This document shows positions 4,606-7,047 of a stretch of DNA of 7,047 nucleotides, one piece after another. Position 1 is the stretch's first letter. Each line of letters opens with the position of its first letter. Position numbers and translations under genes: made by a program. The notes beneath the pieces were generated by a model. That model had not been told where the DNA came from and searched no databases. It was given only the letters and a program-made list of their open reading frames with translations. The DNA lies in assembly GCA_947455365.1 (NCBI GenBank), contig CANGNU010000049.1:1-7047 (forward strand), written 5' to 3'. Source of the stretch: Rickettsiales bacterium. GTDB taxonomy: Bacteria; Pseudomonadota; Alphaproteobacteria; Rickettsiales; UBA1997.

Positions 4606-5850
4606 ATGAGCAATCACATTCAAAATGATTTACCAAAAAGCCTAACAGAAACCTCAAAAGTTGCCAAATGGGTTAATGACCGCTTGCCAATAATATCAAT
4701 GGTTGAAGGCACTTTTCTAAAACATCCTTATCCCAAAAATTTAAGCTATTGGTGGAGTTTTGGCTCAATTGCGGGCATTGCTTTATTGGTGCAAATTTTG
4801 ACAGGATTATTCCTCGCAATGCACTATGTGCCTAATACCGCGCAGGCTTTCAACTCTGTCGAACATATCATGCGCGATGTTAATTACGGTTGGTTAATTC
4901 GCTATATTCACGCCGTTGGTGCTTCAATGTTTTTTGTTGCGCTTTACGCCCATATGGCTCGCGGGCTTTACTATGGCTCTTACAAATCGCCGCGTGAAAT
5001 TCTTTGGTGGGCTGGAGTGGTTATTTTCTTGCTAACCATGGCCACTGCTTTCATGGGCTATGTATTGCCGTGGGGCCAGATGAGCTTTTGGGGCGCAACG
5101 GTTATCACTAATTTATTTTCAGCCATTCCAGTGGTTGGTCCAAAAATTGTAACATGGCTGTGGGGCGGCTTCTCTGTAGACAACCCAACACTTAATCGCT
5201 TCTTCGCCTTGCATTTTTTAATGCCATTTGTAATTGTTGGAATTGTTTTGTTGCACTTGGTGGCCCTACATACCGTTGGTTCAAACAACCCAACTGGTGT
5301 AGAAATTAAATCAAAAAAAGACATCATTCCTTTTCACCCATACTTTACCATCAAAGACTTGGTGGGCTTTACGGTGTTCTTTTTAGTGTTTGGATATTTT
5401 CTATTTTTCCACCCCAATTCACTTGGCCACCCCGATAATTACATTCCCGCCAACCCAATGGTGACGCCCGCGCACATTGTTCCTGAATGGTATTTCTTGC
5501 CGTTCTATGCCATTCTGCGCGCAGTGCCTGACAAGCTTGGCGGCGTATTGATGATGTTTGGCGCCATTGCATTATTATTTGCTTTGCCATTCCTTGACAC
5601 CTCTAAAGTCAAGTCTGGCGCCTATCGCCCATGGTTTAAGAAAATTTTCTGGTTGTTTATTATCAACTTTTTCTTCTTAGGTTGGCTAGGAAAATCTCCC
5701 GCCGAAGGTTGGTACATTTGGGCCAGTCGCTTTACAACTTTATTTTACTATGCATATTTCTTGGTAATTTTACCTTGGTTGGGCAGACATGAAAAAACCT
5801 TGCCAGAACCTGAATCTATTGATGCGGCGTACAAGGCAAAGCATAAATAA
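4606..5850 (+). CDS. petB: Ubiquinol-cytochrome c reductase cytochrome b subunit
   Basis: A 414-residue integral membrane cytochrome b, the core of the bc1 complex. It oxidises ubiquinol at Qo, passes electrons through hemes bL and bH, and reduces quinone at Qi, driving the proton-translocating Q cycle. Eight membrane helices can be placed at about 48-73, 100-122, 134-156, 197-223, 250-270, 310-331, 345-361 and 371-391. Heme ligands are the pairs H102/H203 (bL) and H116/H217 (bH), each His pair spaced by 14 residues within its helix. The Qo elements [16 protein letters not shown] (155-170) and PEWY (293-296) are intact, with Gly163 at the position altered in strobilurin-resistant mitochondria. 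The protein is full length and not split as in b6f systems. The start at 4606 lacks a Shine-Dalgarno sequence. The stop TAA is immediately followed by the ATG of the next gene. Confidence 0.98.
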   Translation: MSNHIQNDLPKSLTETSKVAKWVNDRLPIISMVEGTFLKHPYPKNLSYWWSFGSIAGIALLVQILTGLFLAMHYVPNTAQAFNSVEHIMRDVNYGWLIRYIHAVGASMFFVALYAHMARGLYYGSYKSPREILWWAGVVIFLLTMATAFMGYVLPWGQMSFWGATVITNLFSAIPVVGPKIVTWLWGGFSVDNPTLNRFFALHFLMPFVIVGIVLLHLVALHTVGSNNPTGVEIKSKKDIIPFHPYFTIKDLVGFTVFFLVFGYFLFFHPNSLGHPDNYIPANPMVTPAHIVPEWYFLPFYAILRAVPDKLGGVLMMFGAIALLFALPFLDTSKVKSGAYRPWFKKIFWLFIINFFFLGWLGKSPAEGWYIWASRFTTLFYYAYFLVILPWLGRHEKTLPEPESIDAAYKAKHK

Positions 5851-6198
5851 ATGGCAAAAAAATTAACAAAAAATAAGGCTAAAGCCACGCCAAATAAGGC
5901 TGGAATTAATGCCGAAAAAGTTTATTCTTTGCTAAGAAAAATTCCCAAGGGGCGCGTTACGACTTATGGGGAAATTGCCGCAAAGCTTGGCACTAAAGGC
6001 TTCCGCGCTGTTGGAAAAATTGTCGGCCAAAATTGCGACATTCCCAACACTCCCTGCCACCGCGTAGTGTGCGCTGACGGCGGAATTAGCGGCTATGCCC
6101 TTGGTGTAGAAAAGAAAATTGCCTTGCTAAAAAGCGAGAATGTGTTTGTAAAAAACGATAAAATTGTCAATTTTGCAGAAAAATTTTTCGCTCTGTAA
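5851..6198 (+). CDS. MGMT/Ada C-terminal-domain protein (single-domain alkyltransferase-like)
   Basis: A 115-residue protein consisting of a Lys-rich tail (1-17) and only the DNA-binding/active-site domain of O6-alkylguanine-DNA alkyltransferases. VYSLLRKIPKGRVTTYGEIA (24-43) contains the Tyr (Y39) that rotates the target phosphate. RAVGKIVGQN (52-61) is the recognition helix with the Arg finger R52. NTPCHRVV (66-73) has the alkyl-acceptor Cys69. Classical enzymes (Ogt, Ada C-terminal part) have an additional N-terminal domain of roughly 80 residues that is absent here. Unlike ATL proteins, which have Trp at this site, the reactive Cys is retained, so direct dealkylation is possible but unproven. 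The gene starts on the base after the petB stop and ends 48 bp before petC, so it must be translated from the pet operon mRNA, perhaps by coupling. It could also act as a damage sensor that recruits excision repair. Confidence 0.93.
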   Translation: MAKKLTKNKAKATPNKAGINAEKVYSLLRKIPKGRVTTYGEIAAKLGTKGFRAVGKIVGQNCDIPNTPCHRVVCADGGISGYALGVEKKIALLKSENVFVKNDKIVNFAEKFFAL

Positions 6199-6246
6199 AA
6201 ATTTGCTCTTTAAAAACTAATTCCAAATTAAAACATTGAACCAAGA

Positions 6247-7026
6247 ATGAAAAAATTTTTAATTATTGCCGCATTATTAACCCAAACAGCCTTCGCTAAT
6301 GAACATGGCGGAAGCAAAGATGCTCTAAGCACCAACGCACTTCACCCCAAGCAAATGAAGTGGAATTTTGAAGGCGTGTTTGGTTCGCTCGATCAAGCAT
6401 CGGCACAACGCGGATTTCAAGTTTACAAAGAAGTTTGCTCAAGTTGCCACGGCTTGAAACTAGTGGCCTACCGCAACCTGAAAGAAATTGGATTTTCTGA
6501 AGAAGAAGTAAAACAAATTGCCGCCGAATACACCGTAAGCGACGGCCCCAATGATGACGGTGACATGTTTGATCGCCCAGCATTGCCATCTGATCGCATT
6601 GTTGGCCCTTATGCCAATGACAACGCAGCCCGTGCATCTAACGGTGGCGCACTTCCACCCGATTTATCTTTAATTATCAAGGCGCGCCACGATGGACCAA
6701 ATTATGTTTATTCGCTAATTACCGGCTTCACCCAAGCGCCAGAAGGTTTCCACATGGCTGAAGGTAAAAGCTACAACCCTTATTTTGAAGGTCGCCAAAT
6801 TTCAATGCCCGCACCAATTTCTGAAGATGGACAGGTTGAATATAAAGACGGCACCTACGCTACCAAAGAGCAAATGACTGCCGATGTGGTCAATTTCTTG
6901 CAATGGGCGGCAGAACCAGAAACTGAAAAACGCAATAAAATGGGCGTTCGCACCATGATTTTCCTAGGTTCGTTGCTGGTTGTGTTATTGGCGGCAAAAA
7001 AATTAGTTTGGAAAAAAGTTGAGTAA
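6247..7026 (+). CDS. petC: Cytochrome c1, bc1 complex heme c subunit
   Basis: A 259-residue precursor of cytochrome c1, which takes electrons from the Rieske protein and reduces a periplasmic or membrane cytochrome c. A Sec signal peptide (MKKFLIIAALLTQTAFA, likely cut after Ala17) exports the heme domain. CSSCH (64-68) binds heme c covalently and is followed by the family sequence GLKLVAYRNL. The Met axial ligand is M187 in ISMPAP. RIVGPYANDNAARASNGGALPPDLS (begins at R117) and the RHDGPNYVYSLITGF stretch are typical of alphaproteobacterial and mitochondrial c1. A C-terminal helix (about 234-250) flanked by KK anchors it. Full length. ATG 6247 is chosen because it directly begins the signal peptide; no Shine-Dalgarno sequence is visible. 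It completes petABC, separated from petB by the alkyltransferase-like gene. Confidence 0.97.
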   Translation: MKKFLIIAALLTQTAFANEHGGSKDALSTNALHPKQMKWNFEGVFGSLDQASAQRGFQVYKEVCSSCHGLKLVAYRNLKEIGFSEEEVKQIAAEYTVSDGPNDDGDMFDRPALPSDRIVGPYANDNAARASNGGALPPDLSLIIKARHDGPNYVYSLITGFTQAPEGFHMAEGKSYNPYFEGRQISMPAPISEDGQVEYKDGTYATKEQMTADVVNFLQWAAEPETEKRNKMGVRTMIFLGSLLVVLLAAKKLVWKKVE

Positions 7027-7029
7027 ATT

Positions 7030-7047
7030 ATGTCTGATTTTTTTATA
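7030..7047 (+). CDS. Possible start of a downstream gene, cut by the window end
   Basis: ATG at 7030, 3 bp after the petC stop, opens a frame reading MSDFFI to the last base of the window. The close spacing fits another gene in the pet operon, but six codons are too few to identify it or to be certain it is coding. Confidence 0.35.

Overview
The window looks like a fairly AT-rich alphaproteobacterial chromosome segment. The main evidence is a complete cytochrome bc1 operon in the alphaproteobacterial/mitochondrial style: a Rieske protein with a short twin-arginine N-terminus, an unsplit cytochrome b of about 414 residues, and a membrane-anchored cytochrome c1. Genes are tightly packed and almost none has a recognisable Shine-Dalgarno sequence. 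A host-associated or uncultured lineage (Rickettsiales/Holosporales-like) would fit, but the sequence alone does not fix the taxon.

Left half, all on the minus strand. Reading in the direction of transcription from about 3946: dUTPase (dut), a RhuM-family protein, and a ThiF/MoeB/HesA-type E1-like adenylyltransferase. These lie close together and probably form one operon. After them comes a degenerate dispersed-repeat hairpin, then a good sigma70-type promoter driving tRNA-Tyr(GTA) and tRNA-Gly(TCC). Only 22 nt past tRNA-Gly, a long open frame of at least 377 codons starts at 1133 and runs off the left edge of the window. It matches no family I recognise. Its two ends look like diverged copies of one module (roughly residues 5-141 and 255-362).

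Right half, all on the plus strand. petA, petB and petC encode the three catalytic subunits of ubiquinol:cytochrome c reductase (the Rieske [2Fe-2S] protein, cytochrome b with hemes bL and bH, and cytochrome c1). An MGMT/Ada C-terminal-domain protein, with its active-site PCHR cysteine intact but no N-terminal domain, sits between petB and petC and begins on the base after the petB stop. A further frame opens four bases after petC and is cut by the window end.

The two halves diverge from an 84-bp region between dut and petA. The points most worth a second look are the duplicated-module protein behind the tRNAs, the single-domain alkyltransferase inside the bc1 operon, the RhuM gene between two housekeeping-type genes with its 27-bp perfect palindrome, and the ThiF-like protein with Ser where many relatives have their conserved Cys.
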